This document shows, piece by piece, positions 31,157 through 40,168 of a stretch of DNA of 41,012 nucleotides. The notes under the pieces are model-generated. The model saw only the letters and a program-made list of their open reading frames with translations. It ran no database searches and had not been told where the DNA came from. Both the position numbers and the translations under genes were made by a program. The DNA comes from an uncultured Candidatus Melainabacteria bacterium (GTDB lineage: Bacteria; Cyanobacteriota; Vampirovibrionia; Gastranaerophilales; Gastranaerophilaceae). Positions within the stretch are counted from its first letter, which is position 1; every line of letters starts with the position of its first letter. The stretch spans positions 1 through 41,012 of the forward strand of contig CAKUUY010000013.1 of NCBI GenBank assembly GCA_934693235.1, read 5' to 3'.

Positions 31157-32107
31157 TTAGTTTTTAGCCATTTCTTTATGTCTATCTAATCTATCAGCCA
31201 AGAATGTTGAAACAATTGGAATTGCAATATAATAAATCGCTCCGAAAATCATTGCAGGCTTAACTATTTTGATGCCCTCTATGTATTTTTTGAGTTTTGG
31301 AGATTTTTTGTTTGCTTCTGAAAATTTTCGTATAAATTCTTCAGTGGATTTTTGTGACATTTTATCTATTGCATAACCTCCACCAATGCACAATCCTGTT
31401 GATATTGCAGAATTATATATAAGTGCTTTTTTTCTACCTTCCTCAATTCCCTTGCTTTTTGCAGTCTGATGAATAAATGCGCTTGTTGCAAGAATATCTG
31501 TCAAAGAAATCATATTGAATTCAAAGTTGGTATTATGGAATTTGTCAGTAAGTTTTTTTACAAATGACGTATCTATGATTTGACCAATTCCTTTAGATAA
31601 GCGTTCCATACCAGTAAACGATATATTTTTGTTTACCTGCTTTTCATCTTTTCTATTGACAAATTTGTTCATTATTAGCGGAACTAGTGCACAAGTCATA
31701 ATTGATTTTGGAACAGCAATCAAAAAACCTAATCCAAGTTTGAAAAGTTGTGTTGCAAATTTGTATTTTGAAGAAGAATTAATTTCTTTTTCTCCGTTTT
31801 GTAAAAATTTAACAGTTTCTTTTTTTAGATATTGCGACGGATTATCGTCAATATTTTTCATAGCTTTGGCAACAGGCATGGAAGCCACAAGCATTAATAA
31901 ATAACCAGCCAAACTGGAGGCTAAAGATTTTGCACAAGCATATTTTTTGTTTTGCTTGTCTGTGTCAGGGGTTGCCATAATTGATAGTGGTCGAGCAACA
32001 GTGGAAAGAGCGAAAGATTCTGAAGCTACAAACAATGCACCGTTGTCCGCCGCAAATTCTAGTCCTTTTTTCAAAAATCGGTTAGTGTAAATAGACTGTA
32101 CTTTCAT
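31157..32107 (-). CDS. Uncharacterised multi-pass membrane protein
   Basis: The 316-residue protein has about five to six hydrophobic segments (near 20-40, 60-82, 122-146, 230-252 and 280-305), separated by Lys-rich loops, and an internal ISFTGMERLSKG motif near residue 164. I associate this type of protein with Gastranaerophilales hypothetical families, but assign no function. The minus-strand TATAAT at 32116-32121 predicts a two-base leader before ATG 32107. It starts 16 bp from the divergent pnuC. Confidence 0.72.
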   Translation of the reverse strand: MKVQSIYTNRFLKKGLEFAADNGALFVASESFALSTVARPLSIMATPDTDKQNKKYACAKSLASSLAGYLLMLVASMPVAKAMKNIDDNPSQYLKKETVKFLQNGEKEINSSSKYKFATQLFKLGLGFLIAVPKSIMTCALVPLIMNKFVNRKDEKQVNKNISFTGMERLSKGIGQIIDTSFVKKLTDKFHNTNFEFNMISLTDILATSAFIHQTAKSKGIEEGRKKALIYNSAISTGLCIGGGYAIDKMSQKSTEEFIRKFSEANKKSPKLKKYIEGIKIVKPAMIFGAIYYIAIPIVSTFLADRLDRHKEMAKN

Positions 32108-32108
32108 T

Positions 32109-32127
32109 GCAATTTATTATACAATGC
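32109..32127. promoter_or_regulatory. Overlapping bidirectional promoter (31157-32107 gene and pnuC)
   Basis: The -10 hexamers on the two strands overlap by five bases: TATTAT on plus (32115-32120) and TATAAT on minus (32116-32121). Each predicts a start within a few bases of the respective start codon (+1 at 32127 and 32109). Confidence 0.6.
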
Positions 32128-32822
32128 TCATAATGGAATTGATAGAATTTGTAAAAAAAGAATTAAGCGGATGGAAAAGGTTCGAAGCAATTTCACTTTT
32201 TGTCGTTTTGTTTGTGATTTTTATCAATGCGATTTTGTTAAAGGATAATCCGATTGCGGTAATTTCTGCTTTTTGTGGAATTTTGTATACTGTAATTGCG
32301 GGTAAAGGAAAAATTTCTTGTTACTTTTTTGGTCTGTCAGGTTCATGGTGTTACGTTATACTATCATTTGGGAATGCTTTGTGGGGCAATATGTTACTTT
32401 ATCTTTTTTACTATATTCCAATGCAAGTTTTGGGAATTTTTAAATGGAAACAGAATCTTAAAAGCGATACAAAAGAAATTGTCAAAATCAGACTTTCAAC
32501 AAAAATACGTATAAAACTGATAATTTCAGGAATTTTAGGCTCTATCCTAACAAGTTTAATTTTATATTACTGCAATGATAAAAGCCCTGTGGCTGATGGG
32601 ATTTCAACATTTTTATCAATACTTGGAATGTACTTGACAGTTCGTCGAGCAATTGAACAGTGGGTTGTATGGATGATAGTAAACGGAATCTCGGCTTTGA
32701 TGTGGTTAAACCTTGTTGTACACGGAGTCAAAACATATTCTACAGTAATAATGTGGAGTGTTTATTTTATCCTTGCTATTTATTTTTATTTTGAATGGCG
32801 AAAAGAATTGAAAAATTTTTGA
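32124..32822 (+). CDS. pnuC: Nicotinamide riboside transporter PnuC
   Basis: The protein has 232 residues, or 229 if it begins at the in-frame ATG 32133, which fits the predicted +1 better. It has seven hydrophobic segments and the family motifs GKGKISCYFFGLSGSWCYVI, NMLLYLFYYIPMQVLGIFKW and RAIEQWVVWMIVNGISALMW. PnuC facilitates vitamin uptake driven by cytosolic phosphorylation. No kinase (NadR/NrtR) or riboswitch is adjacent; the 16-bp gap leaves no room for a leader. No SD is visible. Confidence 0.9.
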   Translation: MLIMELIEFVKKELSGWKRFEAISLFVVLFVIFINAILLKDNPIAVISAFCGILYTVIAGKGKISCYFFGLSGSWCYVILSFGNALWGNMLLYLFYYIPMQVLGIFKWKQNLKSDTKEIVKIRLSTKIRIKLIISGILGSILTSLILYYCNDKSPVADGISTFLSILGMYLTVRRAIEQWVVWMIVNGISALMWLNLVVHGVKTYSTVIMWSVYFILAIYFYFEWRKELKNF

Positions 32823-32836
32823 TTTTAGCTTAAAAT

Positions 32837-32916
32837 GTCAAGTTTTGGAAGTGTACTTCTAAAACTTTATAAAAATGAGAAGTTTTGGAAATTAAGTTCC
32901 AATTTTATAAAAATTG
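32837..32916. repeat. Tandem 40-bp hairpin repeat upstream of the glycan operon
   Basis: Two adjacent 40-bp units (32837-32876 and 32877-32916) share AAGTTTTGGAA...TTTTATAAAAAT. The first has a near-perfect hairpin AAGTTTT-G-GAAGT/ACTTC-T-AAAACTT (32840-32867) with a two-base loop; the second keeps only TTGGAA/TTCCAA. It lies between pnuC and the epimerase and may terminate one or regulate the other. Confidence 0.6.
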
Positions 32917-33007
32917 TTTAAACATGATTTACAACAAAAAGATTATTGTAAAAGCAAAGAATATTTGGTAAAGTAAAATAATTGAGGTATAAAAAGGAAG
33001 TTATTTT

Positions 33008-33955
33008 ATGCGGATTTTAATAACCGGTGGTGCAGGTTTTATTGGTTCTACGCTTGCAGATAGATTGATAAAAGATAATAAAATTATTGTTGTTGATAAT
33101 TTTAATAATTTTTATGACGTAAAAATAAAAGAAAAAAATATTGCTTTAAATTTAAAAAATGACAATTATAAACTTTACCGCGGTGATATCTGTGATAGTG
33201 ATTTAATACAAAAAATTTTTGAAGAAAATAAAATTGATACAGTTGTGCATTTAGCCGCAAAATGTGGCGTGAGACCATCTTTGGATACTCCGCTTGATTA
33301 TGTTAATACAAATATATATGGTACAGTTAACATTTTAGAAAAAATGAAACAGTTTGGCGTAAAAAAGTTTGTTTTTGCTTCATCAAGTTCTGTTTATGGA
33401 AATTGTAAAGCGGAAAAATTTTCAGAAGATTTAAAAATATCCGAACCGGTATCTCAATATGCAGCGACAAAATCGGCTTGTGAACAGTTTGTTTATACGT
33501 ATTCGGAATTATATGATATTAGTGCTGTTTGCTTAAGATTTTTTACTGTTTATGGCCCTAAGCAACGACCTGATTTGGCAATAAGCAAGTTTGTAAATTT
33601 GATTATGAATAATAAACCAATTCCTTTATACGGTGATGGTTCGACAATGCGAGACTATACATATGTAGATGATATTGTAGATGGCATTGTTCAAGCTATC
33701 AGTTATGATAAAACAAAATATGAAATTATAAATCTTGGAGGTGGTTCTCCGGTAACGTTAAATAATATGGTTGAAGCAATAGAAAAAGTTTTGGGTAAAA
33801 GGGCTCAAATTAATCATTTGCCTATGCAAGCCGGGGATGTTGAAAGAACTGTCAGTGATATTGAAAAGGCTAGAGTATTATTAAATTATGCACCAAAAGT
33901 TTTATTTATTGACGGAATTAAAAAGTTTGTAGAGTGGAAATTGGCTGATAACTAA
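33008..33955 (+). CDS. NAD-dependent UDP-sugar 4-epimerase (UDP-glucuronate/glucose type)
   Basis: The 315-residue short-chain dehydrogenase-type epimerase has the Rossmann GxxGxxG at 7-13 (GGAGFIG), D30 for NAD ribose, S-S-V-Y at 127-130 and the catalytic Y151-x3-K155 (YAATK). The LRFFTVYGPKQRPDLAI segment is characteristic of UDP-glucuronate 4-epimerase-like enzymes, so UDP-galacturonate formation is the favoured reaction, though UDP-glucose/galactose cannot be excluded. AAGGAAG precedes ATG 33008. It begins an operon with GT39 (15-bp gap) and PL10. Confidence 0.9.
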   Translation: MRILITGGAGFIGSTLADRLIKDNKIIVVDNFNNFYDVKIKEKNIALNLKNDNYKLYRGDICDSDLIQKIFEENKIDTVVHLAAKCGVRPSLDTPLDYVNTNIYGTVNILEKMKQFGVKKFVFASSSSVYGNCKAEKFSEDLKISEPVSQYAATKSACEQFVYTYSELYDISAVCLRFFTVYGPKQRPDLAISKFVNLIMNNKPIPLYGDGSTMRDYTYVDDIVDGIVQAISYDKTKYEIINLGGGSPVTLNNMVEAIEKVLGKRAQINHLPMQAGDVERTVSDIEKARVLLNYAPKVLFIDGIKKFVEWKLADN

Positions 33956-33970
33956 AAGGAAATTAAAAAG

Positions 33971-35677
33971 ATGGAATTATTAAAAAATAAAAAGTTGTTA
34001 TATCCGATTATATTATGTCTTTTAACTGTTATAGGTTTTTTATTAAGGTTAGATAGTATTGGTACAAAATTAGCAAGCGATGAACTTGCAACTGTTGTAA
34101 CAGCATCTCAATCATTCCCGATTGGGATTACAGAAGCGTTGATGACGAAAAATTTGCACGCACCGTTATTCTATTATATATTGCATTTTTGGATGAAACT
34201 ATTTGGAGATGGGCTTTGGGTAGTTAGAATTCCGTCTTTAATTTTTGGAACATTTTGTATACCGGTTGGTTATTTTTGTGGAAAGTATTTGCGTTCAAAA
34301 TGGACTGGAATTGTAATTGCCGGAATTACCGCTTTTACTCCCTTTTTGATTAATTATTCACATTTTTGTAAATTCTTTTCGTTTTTATCATTGCTTGGCT
34401 TTTTATCAGTTTTGTGTTTAATAAATTTTCACAAAAAACAAAAAACTTCATTTCTTGTTTGGCTCGGAATTGTAAATATATTAATCTCAGCATCTTATGT
34501 TGTAGGATTTGTTTTTGTTGGAGCTCAAGCCATTTGTTATCTTGCATTTTTACTTATTCGTAAAACAGATAAAAAATTGATTAAGAATTTTGTTGCATAT
34601 TGTATTGGCTATTTAATTTTTTCATCTCCGATTTTGTATTATTCATATAGAATTGCCATTGCAACTCAAGGAAATAATTTTCCGTCTTTTTGGTGGTATA
34701 CATTTGATTGGAAACAAGTTATAAGTGTATTATTTTCTCCATTTTCTTCAGGTTTACCTACACAATTTGATTTTAGAGAGGGTAATGCTATTGGCATATA
34801 TGGGGATGCAGGCTTGTGTAGTATGCTTGTTTTTAACATAATTCCTTTTTTAATAATCACTTTAGGTGTAAAAAAAGCGTTGTTTCAAAAAGTTTCTAAC
34901 AGACTGTTATTATATGTAATTGCATCTTGTGTTGCTGTGTTTTCGATAGTAGTATTTGAAGCTGCTGTATTTGAAAAATTTTCATTTTGTGCAAGAAATT
35001 TCATGTTAGTAATCCCTAGTATAATAATTCTTGCAGGGTATGGAATATCATTATATCGACCAAAAAGATTTGCGATATATTGTTTGATATTTTTGGCATT
35101 GGCGCCTGCTGCATACAAAATTTCGCCATTACCAAAAACAGTTTCACCGAATGTATCCAGTGTTTATGACGCTATTACTTTTTTGGATGAATTAAAACCA
35201 CAACCAAATGATGTGATAATCGTAGCTTACAGAGGTTATTATTTAAAGTATTTGTATTCACAGAAGAATGTTAGATTTTTGTCTTACGATATAAATTATG
35301 CAACCAAAGTGGATAAGGAAAATATTATGTCGCAATTGATTGATCAAGATTTGGTTGATTATTCTAAAGCTGCTCCGGAAGAACGTTATAAGAGATATTA
35401 CACAGATATAAATGTTTCAAAATCTTATAAAAAATATTTGGATAAAGAGGTTCTTAATAATTTGCCTCGGGAAAATCGAGTTTTCATCGTAAGTTTTAGA
35501 GATAGAGACTTTTCAGATATGGTAGAAAATCAAGAAATGTATAGTCAATTGAGTACGTTTTCTTGGATTTTAGCAAAGGTAGAATACGATACTCGAAAAA
35601 TTTTGCATGAAGAAAATTTCAAATTAATTGCAAAAAGAAGAGAACTTGCGACTACAATTTGGGTTTATAAAAGGTAA
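33971..35677 (+). CDS. Glycosyltransferase family 39-like membrane protein
   Basis: The 568-residue protein has ten or more hydrophobic segments. The first external loop carries the GT39/ArnT-type acidic site (SDELATVVTAS) and a HAPLFYYILHFWMKLFG stretch typical of protein mannosyl- and lipid A aminoarabinosyl-transferases. A periplasmic C-terminal domain follows (about 400-568). Such enzymes use polyprenyl-phosphate sugars as donors, which the GT2 at 37619 could make. SD AAGGAA lies before ATG 33971; it ends four bases before the PL10 gene. Confidence 0.87.
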   Translation: MELLKNKKLLYPIILCLLTVIGFLLRLDSIGTKLASDELATVVTASQSFPIGITEALMTKNLHAPLFYYILHFWMKLFGDGLWVVRIPSLIFGTFCIPVGYFCGKYLRSKWTGIVIAGITAFTPFLINYSHFCKFFSFLSLLGFLSVLCLINFHKKQKTSFLVWLGIVNILISASYVVGFVFVGAQAICYLAFLLIRKTDKKLIKNFVAYCIGYLIFSSPILYYSYRIAIATQGNNFPSFWWYTFDWKQVISVLFSPFSSGLPTQFDFREGNAIGIYGDAGLCSMLVFNIIPFLIITLGVKKALFQKVSNRLLLYVIASCVAVFSIVVFEAAVFEKFSFCARNFMLVIPSIIILAGYGISLYRPKRFAIYCLIFLALAPAAYKISPLPKTVSPNVSSVYDAITFLDELKPQPNDVIIVAYRGYYLKYLYSQKNVRFLSYDINYATKVDKENIMSQLIDQDLVDYSKAAPEERYKRYYTDINVSKSYKKYLDKEVLNNLPRENRVFIVSFRDRDFSDMVENQEMYSQLSTFSWILAKVEYDTRKILHEENFKLIAKRRELATTIWVYKR

Positions 35678-35681
35678 TTTT

Positions 35682-36722
35682 ATGAAAATAAAAATTTTAA
35701 ACACTTTAATATGTTTATTTTGGGCAATATGTTTATTTTTGGCAGGACTGGTTACTTTTTGGGCCTTTGACTGTTTTATTCCACCTGTTAAATACAAGTA
35801 TGTTAACAATGAAATAAGTAATATTCTATATAAACCTACTTATTGGTATTACACTCCGGCAGCTAAAAAGACGGCAAAAATTCTCTTGAAAGAACAACAA
35901 ATTGATGGCGGATGGTTAAAATATAATGCAAAAATTCGCAAAAATAAACCATCATATTGGCAATTTTCGACATTTGACAACGATAATACTACGACTCAAA
36001 TAAGATTTTTGGCAAAAATGTATAACAGAACTCATAAAAATAAATATAGAGAAGCAGTTGAAAAAGGAATTAATTTTTTAATTGAAAGTCAATACAAAAA
36101 CGGTGGTTGGCCACTGGTTGTTCATGATAAAAAGACTTATAGAAGATACATTACATATAATGATAATGCGCTTGTGAACGTACTTTATCTTCTAAGGGAC
36201 ATCGCAAACGAGGATGAAGATTTTAAATTTGTAAATAAATCTCAAGTGCTTGAAGCTAGAAAAGCACTTTATTTGGGAGTTAATTGCGTTTTGAAAACTC
36301 AATTGCAAACTAATTGTAAAAAATCTATTTGGGCGCAACAGTATGATGAAAATACTCTTAAACCACAAACAGCTAGAGACTATGAACCTATTGCCTTATC
36401 GACGAGAGAAAGTGTTGAAATAATTAAATTTTTACAATCATTAAATATCGAAAATAAAGAAGTTCAAAACAGCATTTCTGATGCCATAGAATGGCTTAAA
36501 GAAGCTGATACCACAAATATTTTTTGTATAAGGGGAATAAATAATTGGTATTATATAAGTTCAAAACGAGCCCCAAAAGCTTGGAACAGGTATTATGATA
36601 TTCAAACAGGAGAACCGATTTTTGCTGAGAAATTTAAGATACTGAAAAATTTTAAAGAAATTTCTCTAAAAAGAAAAGTTAAATATGAGTGGTTTGGGTA
36701 TTGGCCTGAAGAAATTTTGTAA
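35682..36722 (+). CDS. Pectate lyase family 10 (PL10)-like protein, membrane-anchored
   Basis: The 346-residue protein has an N-terminal signal anchor (KILNTLICLFWAICLFLAGL). It then has the PL10/Pec_lyase pattern: GGWLKY, FSTFDNDNTTTQIRFLAKMY, YREAVEKGINFLIESQYKNGGWPL, RYITYNDNALVNVLYLL, WAQQYDE, AREYEP-like ARDYEPIALSTRES, and RYYDIQTGEPIF. Family members cut polygalacturonate by beta-elimination. The reading frame is open from 35628, but ATG 35682 follows AAAAGG and starts the anchor. It shares an operon with the epimerase that could supply UDP-galacturonate. Confidence 0.85.
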   Translation: MKIKILNTLICLFWAICLFLAGLVTFWAFDCFIPPVKYKYVNNEISNILYKPTYWYYTPAAKKTAKILLKEQQIDGGWLKYNAKIRKNKPSYWQFSTFDNDNTTTQIRFLAKMYNRTHKNKYREAVEKGINFLIESQYKNGGWPLVVHDKKTYRRYITYNDNALVNVLYLLRDIANEDEDFKFVNKSQVLEARKALYLGVNCVLKTQLQTNCKKSIWAQQYDENTLKPQTARDYEPIALSTRESVEIIKFLQSLNIENKEVQNSISDAIEWLKEADTTNIFCIRGINNWYYISSKRAPKAWNRYYDIQTGEPIFAEKFKILKNFKEISLKRKVKYEWFGYWPEEIL

Positions 36723-37622
36723 CTATTTTTTTATATTGAAAAAAGGTACAAGCCCTAAAAGACTTGAAAATAAAATTATCATACTGAATGAAAGTGAAAA
36801 AATTAGTGCAGAAGACGTGTCAATTTCAATCATTTTTAGCATATATACATAAACAAATTCTTTTATTCCAATTCCGCCGACAGAAATTGGTAAAGCTGCC
36901 GCAATTGCAGAAATAGGATATAAAAGCAGATAATAGCTTGTTGGTATTGGTAAGTTAAACATTTGAGAAATACAATAATGTATTGCAATTACGATAATAT
37001 GAAAAAAGATTGAATAAATTACAATTCCGGCTAAACAGTCTTTCTTAAAAATTGGAACCAGTAAGGATTCAATGTATTTTTTGAATTTAGAGTGAAAAAT
37101 ATTAGGGTGATTTGCTACATAAAAAGTCAAAAAACAACCAAGAATTAAAAATAAAATTAAACTATACGAAACAATCTGAAATATTGGGTTGTTCGTATTA
37201 TTTATAAAAAATCCGACGATTATAAAGCCAACCAATACTGCAACTCCGCTCAATCTGTCAAACAAAACAGATACAAATGCTCTTTTGCCCGAATTTTCGG
37301 ATTTGTCATTTAATTTGACAATTTTTACAACATCTCCTCCGATATTTGTTGGTAAAAAAGAGTTGTAAAACATTCCTAAAAAGTACATACTTACATAATC
37401 CGGAAAAGATTTTTTAAAGCCTAAATATCTGGAGATTACTTCCCATTTTTTTGCAGAAATTATTTGTCCCAATATGTATAATATTATGCCGAAGATAAAC
37501 CATTTGTAATCTGCGTTTTTCAAAAGGTTTAAAAATTCTCTTGCACTTGTTTGACTAAACAAAAAGCACAAAATACAAAGGCCAAAAGTTAATTTTAATA
37601 CTTTTAAAAGTTTCTTTTTCAT
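36723..37622 (-). CDS. YbhN/LPG-synthase-TM family membrane protein (putative flippase)
   Basis: The 299-residue protein has about eight membrane helices and the AglD/YbhN (PF03706-type) signatures: KKWEVISRYLGFK, SMYFLGMFYNSFLPTNIGGDVVKI, and a late ISVGGIGIKEFVYVYML. Members act in membrane lipid or lipid-linked sugar traffic; the lipid flippase role is an inference. It overlaps the upstream GT2 by four bases (ATGA) and so is translationally coupled. It ends at the same base where the convergent PL10 gene ends. Confidence 0.88.
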   Translation of the reverse strand: MKKKLLKVLKLTFGLCILCFLFSQTSAREFLNLLKNADYKWFIFGIILYILGQIISAKKWEVISRYLGFKKSFPDYVSMYFLGMFYNSFLPTNIGGDVVKIVKLNDKSENSGKRAFVSVLFDRLSGVAVLVGFIIVGFFINNTNNPIFQIVSYSLILFLILGCFLTFYVANHPNIFHSKFKKYIESLLVPIFKKDCLAGIVIYSIFFHIIVIAIHYCISQMFNLPIPTSYYLLLYPISAIAAALPISVGGIGIKEFVYVYMLKMIEIDTSSALIFSLSFSMIILFSSLLGLVPFFNIKK

Positions 37623-38536
37623 ACAATTTTTTCTACTGAATAAATTGAGTAGTTTCTTTCATCTAAACCTATTCTTAAAATATTTTCAAGCACAATTCCA
37701 ATTGCGATAAATAACACGCTTGAAAAAAGAAATAATGCACTTACAACAGCCACAAGTACGAGTGATAATAATGTTGAATAAATTATTGTACTTAACAATA
37801 ATAATATCCCGAGTACAAAAAACACAAACGAGTAACTTCCCCAAAAATAAATTGGTCTGTCTTTATATTTTTTCCAATAAGAAATTGACAATAAATCTAA
37901 AATAACTCTTGTAACTCTGGATAAATTATATTTACTTTTTCCATACATTCTTGGTTTGTGGTTGACCGGAGTTTCTGTTATTTTATGGCTATATTCTGCA
38001 AAAATCGCCGGAATAAATCTGTGTTGTTCGCCAAAAAATCGGATGCCTCTTAGTATTTCACCATTATAAGCTTTTAAAGTACAGCCGGTATCGTGAATTT
38101 TACACCCTGTGAAATAAGAAATTATTTTATTTGCAATTTTAGATGGGATTGTTCTAATAATATTATCTTGTCTCTTTTTCCTCCAACCGCTGACTAAATC
38201 ATAACCTTGGTTATAAATTTCTAATAATTTCGGAATATCATGAGGGTCGTTTTGCATATCAGCATCAAGTGTTACAATAATTTTTCCGGAAGAATTATCA
38301 ATTCCGGCCTGCATTGCAGGAGTTTGTCCAAAGTTTTTCCTAAACTTAATTATTTTGACTTTGTCGGATTTGAGCTCGCTCAATACCTCAAAACTGTTGT
38401 CTGTTGAACCGTCATCAACGTATATAACTTCGTAATTAATATTTAATTCATCTAAACTTTCCGTGATTTCAGAATTTAAAACAGACAAGTTTTCTGCCTC
38501 ATTAAATACAGGAATAATGACAGATAAATCTTTCAT
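37619..38536 (-). CDS. Polyprenyl-phosphate glycosyltransferase (GT2, ArnC/DPM1-like)
   Basis: The 305-residue enzyme has a GT-A domain with LSVIIPVFNEAENL, YVDDGSTDNS, KFRKNFGQT, and TLDADMQNDP with the metal-binding DAD, plus HDTGCTLKAY. It is followed by two C-terminal membrane helices (about 228-275). This is the layout of undecaprenyl-phosphate sugar transferases, which load a sugar on a lipid carrier for a GT39-type enzyme. GGAGGG precedes ATG 38536. Coupled to the flippase-like gene. Confidence 0.92.
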   Translation of the reverse strand: MKDLSVIIPVFNEAENLSVLNSEITESLDELNINYEVIYVDDGSTDNSFEVLSELKSDKVKIIKFRKNFGQTPAMQAGIDNSSGKIIVTLDADMQNDPHDIPKLLEIYNQGYDLVSGWRKKRQDNIIRTIPSKIANKIISYFTGCKIHDTGCTLKAYNGEILRGIRFFGEQHRFIPAIFAEYSHKITETPVNHKPRMYGKSKYNLSRVTRVILDLLSISYWKKYKDRPIYFWGSYSFVFFVLGILLLLSTIIYSTLLSLVLVAVVSALFLFSSVLFIAIGIVLENILRIGLDERNYSIYSVEKIV

Positions 38537-38649
38537 AGACCCTCCAATAGAAGTAATTATAGTATATTTGTCGATATTTGTCCAGTTTACAATGCTTTAT
38601 TTATAAATGGAAAAGGTAGAAAGAACAAACGGAAATTAATATTTAATAA

Positions 38650-39975
38650 TTAAACTGTTTTTGCCATAGCGTCTAACAATGCTCTTACTGCTGCAACTTG
38701 TCCAGCACTTGATTGTAATGTATAATCTCCATACATTGGATTGCGAGCAAAACCATATTTCTTAGATGTTTCCAATTGATGAGCAAGTATTTCATCATAT
38801 TGTCTTGCTTCTTGTATTAAGTTTACAAGGTCTTGTGTTGAAGGACTCTTATCTATGGCAACTCCAGGAGAAACAGTTTTTCCAATTAGTACATTTTCAG
38901 TCGAGCGAATATGAGGTTTGGAGATTTTAACAATATCATCAATAATATTCTGATTGATTGGTTCTTGCAAATATATGGTTATTGGGTCATGGCGTAATCC
39001 CCAATCTTGTAGTCTATCAGGTGTTTTGTAGTAACCTTTAATCTTACCTGTTGCAAAGTATTTATCTAATGAAGTAATTAATTGTTCTTCGGGGTAAACA
39101 TTCAATGATATTCGGTCAATTGTCTTGTCTTTGAATGTTCCTGCTTTAGATATTCTATAATTCCAGCAATTTTGATTGTTTACAGTTATATTATTCGTTG
39201 TAGTTCCTGTAATACTGTCTATATTTGGATTGTAACGAGCATTAGTTGAATATTTAGCACTTCTGATATTCTGATATTTAAGAGCTACTGCATTTTGATA
39301 TATTTCTTCTGGAGATATATTATGTAGATATTTATCATCATGTCTGCCATGGCTAAATATTAAATCTTCTTGCATTGTAAACTCTCTTGCTCTTTGCTGA
39401 ACAGGTGTGTAATCACTTATATTTACAGAAGATTTTCCGTCAAATAATGTTGCATTAGCTTTAGGTATTCCAGTAGATGTTGCATTTGCACTATTTGATG
39501 TTGTTAAAGATGCATTTGCTGTAACATTATTAGATGTTGTAGCCTGTGGCTTACTAGGGGTAGATGTTGTTGTATTAGTATTTGTTGGTTTAGATGTTGT
39601 ATTATTAGGTTTTGTGCCATTATTTGGAGTTTTTGGTGTATTCTTTCCAAATAAAGATTTCACATGCTTACCTTTACAGAATAAGAAGTCTGCACCAACT
39701 GCTATAACGGTTGCAACACCAGCCCCTATCGCAATTTTTGCACCTGTTGACAATTGTTTTTGTTGTTTTTGTTGGTCAGCTTGTAGTTGTTTATTAGCAC
39801 TAAAAGCTGCAACATCAGATTTGAGATTTGATTGAGGTTGCAAGTAATTTGTATTGCTAAGCGTATCAATTCCATATTTAGGGTTATTCCCTCTAAACAT
39901 AGGATACTTATTATATCCATAGTTTAAGTATGTATTGAATGGACTATAATTAGAAACTGAATAATAATCTACCAT
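38650..39975 (-). CDS. Thr/Asn-rich membrane-linked protein with unknown C-terminal domain
   Basis: The 441-residue protein starts with a Tyr/Asn-rich head containing MFRG (26-29). A Gln-rich stretch and one membrane helix follow (about 78-100, TGAKIAIGAGVATVIAVGADF). Next comes a Thr/Asn/Pro-rich linker (112-175). Last is a C-terminal domain of about 240 residues with NCWNYRISKAG, GYYKTPDRLQDWGLRHDPIT and TVSPGVAIDKSPS. I recognise no named family; the layout is that of a surface or exported effector. AAAGG precedes ATG 39975, with TATAAT about 25 bases upstream. Confidence 0.65.
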   Translation of the reverse strand: MVDYYSVSNYSPFNTYLNYGYNKYPMFRGNNPKYGIDTLSNTNYLQPQSNLKSDVAAFSANKQLQADQQKQQKQLSTGAKIAIGAGVATVIAVGADFLFCKGKHVKSLFGKNTPKTPNNGTKPNNTTSKPTNTNTTTSTPSKPQATTSNNVTANASLTTSNSANATSTGIPKANATLFDGKSSVNISDYTPVQQRAREFTMQEDLIFSHGRHDDKYLHNISPEEIYQNAVALKYQNIRSAKYSTNARYNPNIDSITGTTTNNITVNNQNCWNYRISKAGTFKDKTIDRISLNVYPEEQLITSLDKYFATGKIKGYYKTPDRLQDWGLRHDPITIYLQEPINQNIIDDIVKISKPHIRSTENVLIGKTVSPGVAIDKSPSTQDLVNLIQEARQYDEILAHQLETSKKYGFARNPMYGDYTLQSSAGQVAAVRALLDAMAKTV

Positions 39976-40168
39976 TTAACAACCTTTACCCTTACTATTA
40001 TATAAAGTCATAAAGTTTTCAAAAATTGACAAATGTAATAACACATAATAAAAATTGTTACAATTCAACTTTAAACATGGAAATTAATATTTTTATTTTT
40101 CTTAAATTTTTCAATTTTGGGAATCCCTGTTTTAGTTATTATTTCGACTTTGTGTTAAAATTAAAGGC

